A stretch of DNA of 64,000 nucleotides. Origin: Allium sativum. Taxonomy: Eukaryota; Streptophyta; Magnoliopsida; Asparagales; Amaryllidaceae. The stretch spans positions 71,742,501-71,806,500 of the forward strand of contig CM060910.1 in NCBI GenBank assembly GCA_030737875.1. Direction: 5' to 3'. The notes beneath the pieces are model-generated. The model searched no databases. It saw only the letters and a list, made by a program, of their open reading frames with translations, and was not told the DNA's origin. How positions within the stretch are numbered: position 1 is the stretch's first letter; every line of letters begins with the position of its first letter. Below are positions 22,801-34,728 of this stretch, in pieces. The position numbers were made by a program, and so were the translations under genes.

Positions 22801-24335
22801 TTGTCAAGTTTTTCACCCTTAAATCACGCTTCTATATTTATCCGCGCCCCTCACGTTCTCAGGCTCCCTTCACAAACGTTCACTGAACCTCCATGCGCCA
22901 TCAATACTAAACGCACTGCCATACCTGCTCTTATCAACTCCATTCCTTTTCGTTTCACCGTTTCTGTTACACACAAACCAACGTTCCCACTTCAGTAGCC
23001 TGCTACCGAAAAACATAAGCAACCAACCTTTCCCTTCTCCAAATATCACATAGTAATCCCGTACCCTTTCGAACCCAAATAAACCATCAACGTGCTGCTG
23101 TGTCCCTCTTAACCCACTTCGAAATCTTTCCATGATCCCCTGCGTTGTCTTCACCGAATAAACCAACCCAGCTCCGCCCTGGTCGACCCCAAAGCCAAGC
23201 CCTAGCCTTCACAGAAAACCGCGTTCGTAGGTCCTTGCGTCGAACTCTAAGGAACGACATAGTATTGAAGCTTAAGGCAAATTAAACTCAGCGATACACG
23301 TTATGATTTTTTTTTGTTTGAAATGGATTGTTTGCTCTCATTGGTTTTGATACTGGCGGCCGTTTCTGTTGTGAGAAAAAAATGAATTAGGGTATAAGAT
23401 GTTAAAGTTATTTTATAGGGGAGTTAGGATTCTTTGTGCGGCTGAACAAGTGTGTGCGTGGCCTTGTTTTTTTCCTTAGAATGACTTAGGATATTTATGT
23501 TGTAGGAGATATTTTATTATACCAACACTTAATCACAAAGTCTCGCCTTAAACCAAATCCATATGATCTCTGTTTGTCCATGGACTGATATGAAGATATC
23601 AACTAATCGAGTAATGTGCCATGATCCCAAAAATATAATAATACCGGTAGATGGACTCATATTGTGAAATCCCAAAATGTTGATTACAGGGTGCATAATA
23701 CCCCAAATAAAAAGTTGCTCATTTAATTAATTAAAAATTACAGTAAAATTCTAAAAATTATTTTATCACTATTTCCTAAAAGAACCTTGTCTAAATTCAA
23801 ACCCGATATTCAAATATTTTTAAATAACTGTTATGGTCACGAACGAATATACCGTTGTTTTTCTGAATATTTGATTTGGACGTAAATAAAAATCTACACG
23901 ATGAAATCCTGATTTTTCTCTTCCACTCGAAAGATACACTCCACCAGCTCCACACGTTTCTTGTTTCACAGAAATCCGGCTTAAAACGAATCATGTACAT
24001 TCAGTTGAAGTTCAAATCGCCAAATTACAAACTGCAGCGCCATTTCAAGCTCGATTTTAGTTATATTATAACACTACGTTCAAACTGTCGTTTATATAAT
24101 ATATTCGTTACTCAAATTCAATTTTAAACTGAATTAAATCTTTGGGATGACCCAGTTCACAGAATATTGTGATTCCCAATATTTTTGAATATTTCTGAAT
24201 TATATATATTATTTAATTATTATTTTAATTAAATATTCTCGGTTATTTAATTCCACGACCATTTAATTCACTATATCACTATATATATAATTAAATTAAT
24301 TAATTATAATACCTCTGCCAATGCGGTTCATTACA
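19838..24335 (-). repeat. Element C 5' LTR (right copy)
   Basis: Differs from the left copy by scattered substitutions, one fewer 36-bp unit (array at about 21640-21780), an AT microsatellite expansion near 20672-20694, and a few other small indels. Ends ...CATTACA at 24335 and is followed by the CATAC duplication. Confidence 0.95.
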
Positions 24336-24340
24336 CATAC

Positions 24341-27316
24341 AATCGAATTAGGCTACGAAACCAGTTCCGTTGAGTTCGTATCGTCGATTAGAGTCGGGAT
24401 AGGTATGTAGTTTGTTATTTTTGAAGACTGGGAAATTTTGTGTCCAAAATGGCAATGCGGTGCACGTATAAAAATAGCCTATCGGGAAAACAGTCTCAGA
24501 ATGTGACGAAGTTGGTGCCGTTGGGTTCGTATTGAAGAATTATTTTAGGATTTCAAGGTGTCAAGTTAATTTGACTTATCTAGTGACCGTGGAAAAATTT
24601 AAATGCGTGTTTATTTCTGATTTTATAAAGGAAATTTTTTCAAACGATGTCGGAATTCGATGAAACCTGTTCCATTGGGTCCGGAATACCTTTTTACACC
24701 AAGATTAGCCTTTTTATCAGTAAACAGAAGATGATTGTTGTTAGTTTCACGTATTACTTCGTGTCGAAGTTTCGTTATATAATATTAAAATATTATATGG
24801 TCGCTATATATACACCAGACATTTCGTCTAACCTTAAAGCCTTATATTGTTTGATCAAAAACAATGTCGCCGCCACTTGTAACCTTTGAACGGCCCAAAA
24901 CCAGTCCCTTTTTCCCTAAAATTTCGATCAAATCTCTTCATTTTTCAAAAGGACTTCAACAGTGAAACCATAGAGGGGGTTGAGACCAAGCAATTGAACG
25001 GTGATGATTTGTTATGGAGCAGGGTGGTGGCCGGTCTCGAGCTAGAAGGCACTGACTGTTCGAGCTGTACTGGTGGCGTGATGCAGTGACCGGAGAATCG
25101 AGGCTGGAGGCGAGGATCTTCCAGGCGGAGGCGCTCACGGCGATACCCTCAAATGAAGGTCCGATCAACAGACAATGGCTCGGGAATTTGGGAATCTCGG
25201 TGTGTGCTTTTATCTGAAGGAAGAAAGATGGTAATAGTTTGAACGGGTGATGCTCTCGTCTCTCGTGTGGCATTAGTAAAGGCACAGAGAGAAGTTGAAG
25301 TCCAGAATGAAGCTGCAAGGAAGAACTGTGTATTGCGGTTACAGGAAGTCAAAACGAGGTACTGGAGGGGAGCGGCTACTTTTGGATCCAATCCTATAGA
25401 AACCGTATACCTTAATTTTAGTAAGTAAATGATTAAATAATTCTTAATTAAAGTAATTAAGGAATATAATAGTTATTAATTAAATCATATATAACGTGGT
25501 TGCAGCTTGCAATGTGGGTTCAGTAACCAGGAATGAAGAACAGTAAGAAGGAACAGAAGTTGGGTATGTATCGTTGAGGCATGGAACGTGACAGTACATA
25601 GGAGTATTGGTCTCCTTGCATAACAAAGTAATTAGTATTGCTAATTAGAAAATTAATAAATTAAGGAAAATTAATCATCACTTATTGTTATAGGTGTTGA
25701 ACGATGATGGTGGATACGCGATTTGGTGCTAAAGAAGATAATCGGGTTTGTAGAAGAACAGTGTCGGTCGTATCAATCGTTAATAATAAAAGAAGAAAAA
25801 GTAATTAAATTCATTATAATTATATAATTTAATTTAATGGTGGATGCTTATAGTTATATATCTCTGGTATATGTCGACAGAATTAAATGAAACGGATCAC
25901 ATCGGAGCCGTGGTTGAGAATACTACATCCTGAAACTATTCTGGACAAAGCTGGGGACTGTTGGAGTTTATTGTTAAATTAAACAATGGTTTAACTTAAT
26001 TGGAACGGAAACCGAACCGCTTTAGCGGCAACGGAAATAAGGTGAGTTAAACTCACTCAGTTTTACCCATTTATATTTTATATAAATTGGGTTTTTATTT
26101 TGTGTGCTCTGCTTGCCAATGGTTGATTGTTTGCTAGTTATACATTTATTTGCTGATTTAACCGATGAAATTAAACCGTTGTTTAATTTCAATGAAATAC
26201 CAAATCGTTATTCTAACGATTGGTTCCAATAAAGGTAACTTACCTTGTTGGCCGCGTTTATAAAATAAACGTGTTTAATTGGTTGAATTGTCCGAATTGC
26301 TTATGGTTAGATTAAATGGTCATTATTTATTATTATCAGTTAAATGGTTGAATGATCTAATTTGAGATAACCATTTGTATATAGAAAAGAACAGGTCGGA
26401 GGGATCCAACCGGATTCCTCAAATATATTATTTATTTTCATATTATCATATATGAACTATCAGGATTGGGTAATTGATTTTGGTAGTGACCATTGACTGA
26501 AAAGTCAACCTGTGTTGTGTTTTAACCAATGGGCAGTATTGGTTGGGTAATCAGCGGTAAATGGCCTAAAAGTAAATTATTTTATTTATATCGATTTACC
26601 GTCAGGTAAACCGATCGAACTGAAGTTATAAAATTTACTTTATAACCAAAGATAGTTTTTGAAATATATAATTTGAATAAAAACTTATTTAAAGGGAAAT
26701 AGATATTTATGTTTATAATTAAGTGTAAATTGATTTTATAAAGTCGAATCTGATGTTAATCAGATTTGAAAATGTGAGAATAAGGAAATTAACCTAACGG
26801 TAAAATTTAGATAATTGTGTTGTTGAGGAACAATTTAATGGAATTATTTAAATTAATTAATTATATTTTTAATTAATTTAAAGGGAGAACGAAATGGGAA
26901 TTGGTAAAAGAAGTGAGTCGTAGGATTTGATAACCAAATCTGAATCATAAAATGAATTGGTTCAAAGAGGTAGAGATTAAAATGTGGTGTATTATAAGGG
27001 GTTACTTAATTGAATTAAGAAATAACGGAATATTAGAGAAAGAGATTTTCAAAATGATAATAAGGTTTACAAAACTGTATTTTAAATCAAATAGTTAAAT
27101 AGAATTTGTATCAGAAGGAAATATTGGTTGTGGATTACCACTTATATTTATTTTTAGACATAAACATTGTTGATCAAGCTTTGAGAGGTAATTAAAATAC
27201 CGCAACTTGAACGACTTCAATTATCTGAGGATGATATAAGTTGTAATGGTAAAAGAAATTAGTAAACTTTATTATTTCATTGGAGAAATAATAACGCAAC
27301 ATGTTGGTGAAACTTG

Positions 27317-27397
<81 letters not shown>

Positions 27398-29410
27398 GGG
27401 AATTCCAAGGTAAAGAGGGAAGAAAAGGGGTTGTCAAAAATATAACTATATTTTCAGTTAGAAAGGAATTATAAGGTTGAGTTTTTATTTTTTAAGAATA
27501 ACCATTGGGTTTTGGTTTCAAGTAATGGATAGAAGATATCACGTAACACTGTTTTAAGAGAAATAAGCTGAATGGAGTTTCCAATATAGATAATAACTTG
27601 GCTAATGTTTTGAAAGTAGAATGGAAACTGGATATGATATGGAATTTTTCTAAATAATAGAAATGAACTCGTTAAAAAGAATAATCTTATGTTAAATAAG
27701 AAATGAAGAACTATATTTATAATATCGAAAGATTTAAGAGCTTGAATTCACATTTGTTTTTAATTAAAAGGCCAAGTATTGCTGAGTACTGAACCAGTTA
27801 ACTCATTGGATTGTCATGATTGAAACACTGTTTATTTTGATAGTTAAATCACCGACTATCAAATTCGACCCATACGATTGTTGGTAAGGAAGGACCGGGA
27901 TCGAACTTAGGTTCGAAAACCATTTCGACAAACAAATACGTGAAGATATTAGAAAACAGTCGAGATGGAGCATTGAAGACCGTGGATCTTCATAAGCGGA
28001 AGGATTACTTATAATCTCTGGCTTAGCGGCCCGAGATAAACTGTGATTCTGTCGGGGCTGGAATCTACGGGTTGCAAGGACTTCTCGCTACTGATCCATG
28101 GGGTGATTCCTATATTGAATGAAGTAGGAGAGTACCTTCGGTTCATCCTGTTCCTGGATGACTTGTATGGACGAATGTCTGACAGAGTATTTCCTGAAAC
28201 CACGTACGTTGATTTTTACAAATATACCTAGCGGTGGCAAAGAGGGGCACTTCTTTTATACCCAAAGTATATTTGTGGACGTCAATTAGTGACTTGACGA
28301 TCTGATGATGTGACATTCAAAGTGAATGGTGACCAAATATCCCAAAAAGAGATTTAAACCTCAAGCCTCATCAACCAGGAAATGACAGAAATCGGGCAAG
28401 CAGCATGGCTATGTGGGTCGCTCCCATTAGGGTGTATAATCACCTATCTAGAGAAATTCCATTTGCTTCTTTAATCTATTTCAATGATGTCCCTTGTCGG
28501 GAAACGGTGGTTTGAGCCCAACCGTTGGTGATATACATTCGATACACTAAAGCGAAATGAGTGGTCGGTCATGTGTGGGCCGGGTTGCAAGAAATTCTTG
28601 TTGAACCCAGTGTATTCGCCTCTCGAGATACACTATCGGCAAGTGGTCCCATACCTTGTCAAGATCGGAATCCAATCTCCAATAAGCGTCTGCGATTTTG
28701 ATTGTATACTATTATATGTGTAGCGTGAGATGCAAGCGTTCCACTAGATTGTTATTTACTTGTATTTAGACATTATTATAATATCAGAAAAGATATTGAT
28801 TTCAAAATGGTTTGGGTTATCGTAAGGTAAAAACCGTCTGTATTTATGTGTGGATTTGGTCTTACGATTATCCTTTTCTTTGAAAAGATTTGACTTTAAA
28901 TTCAAGTTTGATGATACCCTTAATACTGTGCGAGTTTTACTCACTCTGGTTCACCAGACTGACCCGATGTTTTGTAAATGCTCGGGTTAGCCTAGGGTGT
29001 ACAGGTTCAGGTTATCGAATGCTGTGAAGAGACGAGCTGGAAAAGTCCAGATGTATGATATTATATAGCTATTATTCCGCTGTGTGTTGTATATAGGACA
29101 TTTTTTTTTATAAAACTGTCCAGAGATGTTGATGTACTCTGATATTGTAAGTATTTTTTAAAAGCTCTCAATAAAGTTTTTTTTTCTGTATTATATTTTG
29201 TTCTGCTGCGATGTGAGACCCTGATTTTGTGTTGTATTGCTTCTTCTTCTTCTTCTTCTTCTTCTATTCTTATATTTCTTTCTTTCTTATCTCATCCTCT
29301 AATTTCTTTCTAATGACGTTTCAGTGTTTTCGGTGTTTGAAAGGTCGACATGAGGTACGGTGAATGCATTTATGACGATTTTCGGGGCTGGAAATCCCTG
29401 GGACGTTACA
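24341..29410 (+). repeat. Element A LTR, portion right of the C insertion
   Basis: Continues the A sequence interrupted at 13995. It contains three regularly spaced copies of a GAATTCGATGAAACC-type motif (24341-24385, 24495-24535, 24650-24690), a long AT microsatellite (27319-27395) and a CTT run near 29240. It ends in GGGACGTTACA. No gene is supported; the 120-codon minus frame at 24956-25318 has no recognised domain. Confidence 0.8.
27319..27395. repeat. (AT)n microsatellite, about 38 units
   Basis: An uninterrupted AT dinucleotide run inside the element A LTR. Its length makes it likely to vary between individuals. Confidence 0.97.
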
Positions 29411-29415
29411 AGAAG

Positions 29416-30057
29416 CTTCAAGTTCAAGGGTTAGAGTGTTGGTGGAGATGAAGCCAAAAGGATCCTTTAAGCTGGAGGTAGGTTGATATTTATAGAGGAA
29501 TTTGGCAACATAGAGTCAGAGGCCCGTTTGCACTAAGGTTCAGAAGATAGTTCGAGGTCACACAAAAGGAAAAATACACACACGAGTCAAATTGATAACT
29601 CAGTGCCAAGTTAACAAATTAATTGCGCACTAGTTGAGTCTTCCACTTGCTTTGCCTTCCAGTCTCTTTCTTAAGTTGATCTAAGTCATTTTTCATCGTA
29701 TTTAAATTTATCTTTGTGATCTTTTTGATAGATGTTTTTTTTCTCGTCATTCTTTTAAATTGGTTTTCGATAATTATTTTTCATTCTTCTTGTCATTCTT
29801 TTGAATTGGTCCACCCAATTTTGAAAAAATTGCTTTGTTTCGATCATAGAGTAGGGAACTGTAAGAAGCCAGAGAAGTACAACATATTGGTTTGATAACT
29901 CGGGCCACGTTATGTACATAACCGATTTTCAGTCAATTCTGTGGAGATCCATTCCCTAGTCCATCTAATTATGTCTTCAAATCCGTAAATCATTTCGTCT
30001 CCATCTTGATCTTTCAATTCTGTTTAAAACATGCTTTGACTCAAAAGCGGCTTAGCA
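29416..30057 (-). repeat. Element E left LTR, part right of element A
   Basis: Aligns with 43778-44395. Shared boxes include GTGTTGGTGnAGATGA, AAAGGATCCT, GTTTGATAACTCG, GATCCATTCC and TCAAAAGC. Ends around 30057 (CTTAGCA, matching GTTAACA in the right copy). Confidence 0.7.
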
Positions 30058-30299
30058 TTTGCTCCATAAATTATATTTTTCAAAGATGTGATTTGCTCAA
30101 GAGTAAGTTTAAGCTTCGATTGTTAAGCTTTCTTGCTGCTCCAATCAAACTCTATGGTTGTTTCAATCTTGATTAATTATCTGAAAGCGTCATTCTATAT
30201 ATGCAAGTCATCCATTTTCATTTAGGACTGTCTTTCTTTCTTTGAGTGCAAGGCATTCAAAACCTTTTAAGCAAATTTGCACCCGCTTGGTCTCGTCGA

Positions 30300-31120
30300 A
30301 CTGTTCATTTTTCAATCTAGTACTTGATCTCTTTGGATCTTTCATTATCCTCTCTGGGGTTCAATCTTTGTGGCCACTTGCTGGGTCAGATTCGCTCGCT
30401 ATCCTAGTGAGAGGATCCAACGATCAAAGAAGCTCATTTGCTTACACTTCAGTAAGAGGATTTAATTTTGACATCTTGGAGTCTTTGCTGAGTTCAGTTC
30501 ACTCTCTTTTCGGTAAGGGGAGCCAATGACAAGTAAGCTCATTCACTTATTTTCAGGCGTTTTGGCCAACTTCCAACACATCGGCCTCATTGGTAAGGTG
30601 ACCTACTTTTTACACTTCGGCCTTGCCTGTTTAAATGGTTGCTTGAAGCGACCTATATCGTACAAGCTCATTAGCTAACTCTCAGATGAGGGAACTTGCA
30701 TCATACACTCCACCTTCTCTCCTCGGATGGAAGATGCAGCGATTCAAATCATGCAAGCACATCCAGTCACTCTCCGGTGAGATGACTTGCACCTTGCACT
30801 CCGGTTTTGACTCTTAGGGAAATCATTACCAGTTATTGTATTTGATTAGATTTTTATCAGTTCATATTGAAGAATTCAAGAAGAAATCATATGTAGTCAT
30901 CCCATACATCCAAGTGGGAGCGTCCCAAAGGTCTACTTCGGGTCCTTTGCACGTGCAAGTAGTCTGATGTTACTATTATCTTAAGTTGTCATCCCATGCA
31001 CGTGTGAGCAGTCCATTGTTACAATTATTCTAAGTAGTCATACCAGACATTTGACTCAAAGCATGTCTATGGTACAATCTAGGTCATGTACACATGTAAG
31101 TGGCCTAATGTCGTTATTGT
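30300..31120 (-). repeat. Non-coding region of element E with degenerate tandem repeats
   Basis: Two sets are visible. One has 'AAGCTCATT...CTTA...' blocks between 30340 and 30700 with spacing of roughly 100 bp. The other has units beginning CACGTGCAAGTAGTC, CACGTGTGAGCAGTCC and CACATGTAAGTGGCC at 30951, 31000 and 31090. They lie downstream of gag in element orientation, comparable with the repeats in relic F. Confidence 0.5.
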
Positions 31121-31149
31121 CCTAGTTATCCAAATCAAGAAAGAGTAAA

Positions 31150-34100
31150 TTGCAAGAGACAGCCTTGGTTTTTATGCATCTCGATCATGTGATTTTGAGT
31201 CTCCAACCATTGTATCTAGATATGTTCATTAATGGCGGTTTCTCCATCCACATCATCGTAGTTCAGCTCTTCACACACTATTGTAGTTGGTTGCTCCAAA
31301 CCATTTCCTCAAACATGTTACAAAAATGTCTACACTCATTTGCTTTGTGCCCCTCTAGGTCATGGAAAATGTGGTACTTTCCAGATATTTTCTTCCAATC
31401 AGTGAGTTTTTGCCTACTCGGCTTCCAATAGAGGTTGTGCCCTACAGTTTTCAGATAAATCCTCTATGGGTCTTTGTTAACTCGACATAAGAAGAGAACT
31501 TTTGTTCCCTCTTTAGCCGTTTCAATTCACCGTCGACCTTTTCGGCTTCTGGCTTTCCGTTGTATTTCATGAATGCAACTCCTGGCAGTTAGAATTGATT
31601 TTATATAATTTCAACATCATCAGCTTTAACGTTCTCCAAACGAGTATCTTTCAGTTTCACGATAGAATTCCATGAGATCCTTTGGTGGATCACTCTCCAA
31701 AGCAACCTTGAAATCAGCTTTGCTCGCTATCTTGAGATCTTTGAAATTATGATTATTTGTTAGGAAACGCGGATCATGGATCTTAAAGCTAACTTAATGC
31801 TAGAGGGGGTGAATAGCATTTAATGAAATTTATGAACTTTTTGAGTTTAACATAATCAGATGCAAATCACAGATATGAATTAAATGCAAAATCATACGCA
31901 AATGTAAATAATAAGTAAAAGCGGTGAAGGAAAGAAAACACCAGAATTTTATACTAGCTCTAAGTTACCCTACATCCAGTCTCATACAACTCTGGGTTGT
32001 GCGGATTTCTTTTCAAATAATATACAATCTTACAATCCTCGATTTCAAGGGCCATGAGGTCCACCCCCCAACTTCTTCTGATCGTAGGGTGCTCTCTTGA
32101 TTTAACCAGGCTACAAGATCACCTAATTTATTTACGGGCTACAATCACATCAAGTTGATTTGAACGACCACAACCACACCTTTTCAGTAATAGTTTAGTA
32201 GAGAAACTCGATAGGACTTTGACATCTTTGGTTACAAATACTCTTATATCTCTTAATAGTACTTGGATCTTTGAGAGAGAGAGAGAGTGGTAGAGAATCA
32301 AACTATCAAAGATTTGGTTTGATTCTCTTTGAATTTCGGCAAAGTTTGATTATATAGAAACTTGAAATTTAAGAGTATAAATGGAAAAGAGAAAAAGAGA
32401 GAAGAAGACAATGAAAAGTTGGTTAAATTTTTTGAATTTAGATGGTATTTATATGGAATTAACAGTCATGTCTCTTTAGGAAAAGTTTTAAACAAATGAA
32501 CACTTCTTTTAAAATTTGAATTTTTGAAAATAACGGCTATGATGTCGACATGGGGGTAGTACATGTAGACATGGGGGGTAGTACTTGTCGACATTCCCAA
32601 AATATTTTTGAAATTTAAAATTTTGGAAACAATATAAATGATGTTTGAATAAATCAAGATAATTCTGGAGTTTAAACAAACTATTTTCCTATATATTAAA
32701 GTAGTATAATAAAGTAAGAATATAAATTAAAAACATATATTTATAACTTATAAAAGTGATATCAAAACTTAATATAAAACTATAAATATAAATATGAGAA
32801 ATGTAAGACTTAAGATATAAAAGTATAAATATGAACATAAGGAAATAAGAATATTAAAACTCAAGTAATTAAACGTAAGCATATATATATTTAAAACTAA
32901 AATATAAACAAGTAAATCTAAAATATTTAAACCAGGAGTTAGATTAAAGTTTAAGAAGTATTTTGAATAATTTAAAGGTCGGAAGATATATAATATATTT
33001 TTTAAACAGGAGGTAATTTTGAAATCAGTTAAAAGTTAAGAGAATTTTTTAAAATATATAAGGCAAAAATTGTGAGAGAATTGGAATAAAGATTTTAGTG
33101 CTATTATGGAGGCTAAAAAAACAGACTCTATTACTGATTTTGATTTCTTGAACTCTTGTTACTCAGTCTTCGATCTTGAACTCTTCTTCTTTGTAATCTA
33201 TAATCTTTAAACTGTACAATCTTCAATAATCAATACCTGCATATACATCCTACATATACATATTTAGATAATAATGTCAGTATATATTTTATAATAATAG
33301 TTAAAAATGTTAAAATGTTGTTGTCTTCAAAACCATCATCTCAGTCCCTAACATTATTGATTGATCTCGTATATTGACTACAACATTAAATCTTGTTAAA
33401 TACCTTTATAAGGTCTCTTTTGGCCTTTGTTTCATGCTTGGAAGCGTCATCCCATTTTTCGATCTTGGGACTTGAGCTCTGAATTGCCTTAGGAATCGAT
33501 TCACTAATTTGATCAATGAACTAATCGATCCATTTTCCAGTCGTTGAAGCCGCTTCTTCGCCAAATTCTTAACCATAATAAGAAGCACCATCCCATCACC
33601 TACTCCGAAGCATTCAACAATTCCATATATCATTTATATCTCATCAGTTGAACAATCAGATTCGTTGTTTAATCATAGGTCTGCAACGTTGGAAGTTTGA
33701 AATCTTTCTTACATTTTAGATGTAGAAATGAATGTACTTTTGTTCACGTCCTTGAAGCTTTGACTGGAGGGGTTTACCCCAAACTATTCTTTTGATATTT
33801 TCAACAAATCAACCATTGTCATTTAACAGAAGTCCCATGCCACCTACTGCATTCTACAACTGTTCCGGGAATCCAGACGTGTATTCTGGCATGTACTTCT
33901 ATATCTCGATATTAGCCTCCTCTAGTTTCATTTTATCAACTACTTCTTTGGGTGAGCTTTAAGGCACAATATTAAGGTCCTTAAGCACTCTTATTCGGAT
34001 TCACGTGCTTAGCTCCATCACCAACAATTCTTGGCATCCCTCCAGCCATTCCAACATCACCTCCTAAGTATCGAACGCTTAACACCGATTAGATTCGAGT

Positions 34101-34450
34101 CAACATCGAGTTGTTCCATTCGTGGGGCATTATCGCAGCTTGTTCCGCACCAACTCTTATTTATCTTGCATTGATTCTTTGCACTTGGCTTTAAGTCTCT
34201 GCAACTCTAGCAATTTTCCGTTGTCCCATCATTTGAAAGAATCCTTGTAGCATTTCCTATTGCTTAGTCGTTACGCAATCTTGCATTTTTTTGATCATCC
34301 CCTTCCTTTCTCTTTGGTGACGTTGCAGGAGCTGTTAGAAGCCAAGTACCCTTTTGGCTGGTCCCATGCTTTAATATGTTCCATCTAATTTTAGATATAG
34401 TTTTAGGCTTCCTCATCTCCTCTAAACTTCAAATCTAAGCTCGTTCTCAG
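31150..34450 (-). pseudogene. Broken gag of element E, interrupted by solo LTR L
   Basis: Minus-strand reading at 33633-33406 gives the capsid core 'NGSISSLIKLVNRFLRQF' and 'KQRPKETL', matching the 'GSISSF..L...F..QF' and 'KQG..E.L' motifs of retrotransposon gag. Left of L, at about 31745-31660, is 'FKVALESDPPKDLMEFYRE'. At about 31390-31300 is 'GKYHIFHDLEGHKANECR', a CX2CX4HX4C-like knuckle with its first cysteine positions lost. Stops and shifts break the frame throughout, so it is non-functional. Its N-terminal part (33640-34450) is barely readable. It is the same gag family as relic F at 1262-2130. Confidence 0.75.
31758..33353. mobile_element. Element L: 1.6-kb solo LTR inside the element E gag
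   Basis: Begins TGTTAGGAAAC and ends TCCCTAACA, giving a 7-bp inverted terminal pair. It is flanked by TTATT on both sides (31753-31757, 33354-33358). The start (...CTTAATGCTAGAGGGGGTG) is a familiar beginning of plant Copia-type LTRs. It contains a GA run near 32271 and a local repeat of ACATGGGGGTAGTAC near 32548-32586. No coding domain or PBS was found inside, so I call it a solo LTR. Confidence 0.85.
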
Positions 34451-34464
34451 CTAAAGCACCAAAA
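34451..34464 (-). other. Element E primer-binding region
   Basis: On the minus strand this reads TTTTGGTGCTTTAG directly after the 5' LTR end. The same leader start is seen in relic F at 588. Tat-lineage elements often carry a 'TTTGGTGCTTTCATTGAG' start here; I am not certain which tRNA it pairs with. Confidence 0.5.
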
Positions 34465-34728
34465 TATTAACCCAAAAATGGATCTACATCAAAAATATAG
34501 ATGAAAACACTAGTCCGATTAAAAGTGATTGCAAAAAAAAATAAGAAATAGACAAGAACGCACAGAACTTTTATAGTGGGTCGGTGTAATCTCCGACCTA
34601 CATCCATTTCAGTTGGTTTTATTTGTTGTTATTTTTTAAATTTTAATTAATTTTCTTAGAGTTACAATGAATTTTGAAATGTTTGTTGAAGGAAATAGAA
34701 GTAAAGAAGGTATTAGAGAAGCTCCAAG
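34465..34728 (-). repeat. Element E right (5') LTR, part left of element B
   Basis: Homologous to 13168-13423. The LTR resumes at 43778 after element B and the CCAAG target duplication. Confidence 0.75.

Larger units (their letters stand above)
13996..24335 (-). mobile_element. Element C: complete LTR retrotransposon with 4.5-kb LTRs and a non-coding 1.3-kb interior
   Basis: The two LTRs, 13996-18517 (4522 bp) and 19838-24335 (4498 bp), are nearly identical, so insertion is recent. Both start TGTAGTGACCC and end ATTACA on the plus strand. The element is flanked by CATAC (13991-13995, 24336-24340). PBS and polypurine tract show minus orientation, so the right copy is the 5' LTR. The interior (18518-19837) carries no gag or pol. 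This is a large non-autonomous element that must use enzymes supplied in trans. It sits inside the LTR of the related element A. Confidence 0.95.
13424..29410 (+). mobile_element. Element A: giant (~5.6 kb) solo LTR, interrupted by element C
   Basis: Starts TGTAACGTCCC and ends GGGACGTTACA, an exact 11-bp inverted pair. It is flanked by AGAAG on both sides (13419-13423 and 29411-29415), so both ends are certain. Removing C and one copy of its duplication leaves about 5.64 kb. I found no PBS, polypurine tract or coding domain between the ends, so it reads as a solo LTR. A polyadenylation-like CAATAAAG lies near 29170. Its first 600 bp align with the C LTR in transcription sense, sharing boxes such as CTCGAAATGGCG, GAACTTCAACTGA and GAAACAAGAAAC. 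A block at 28080-28690 is also shared with C and K. Confidence 0.85.

Noticed and set aside
13996..24335. Segmental tandem duplication as an explanation of the 4.5-kb direct repeats
   Set aside because: PBS and polypurine tract lie exactly inside the repeats and CATAC flanks the pair, so these are LTRs.
24956..25391. Overlapping minus-strand frames (120 and 80 codons) in element A
   Set aside because: Inside an LTR defined by exact ends and a target duplication; no recognised motif.
27192..27437. 81-codon frame with a Tyr-Ile repeat
   Set aside because: Translation of the AT microsatellite at 27319-27395.
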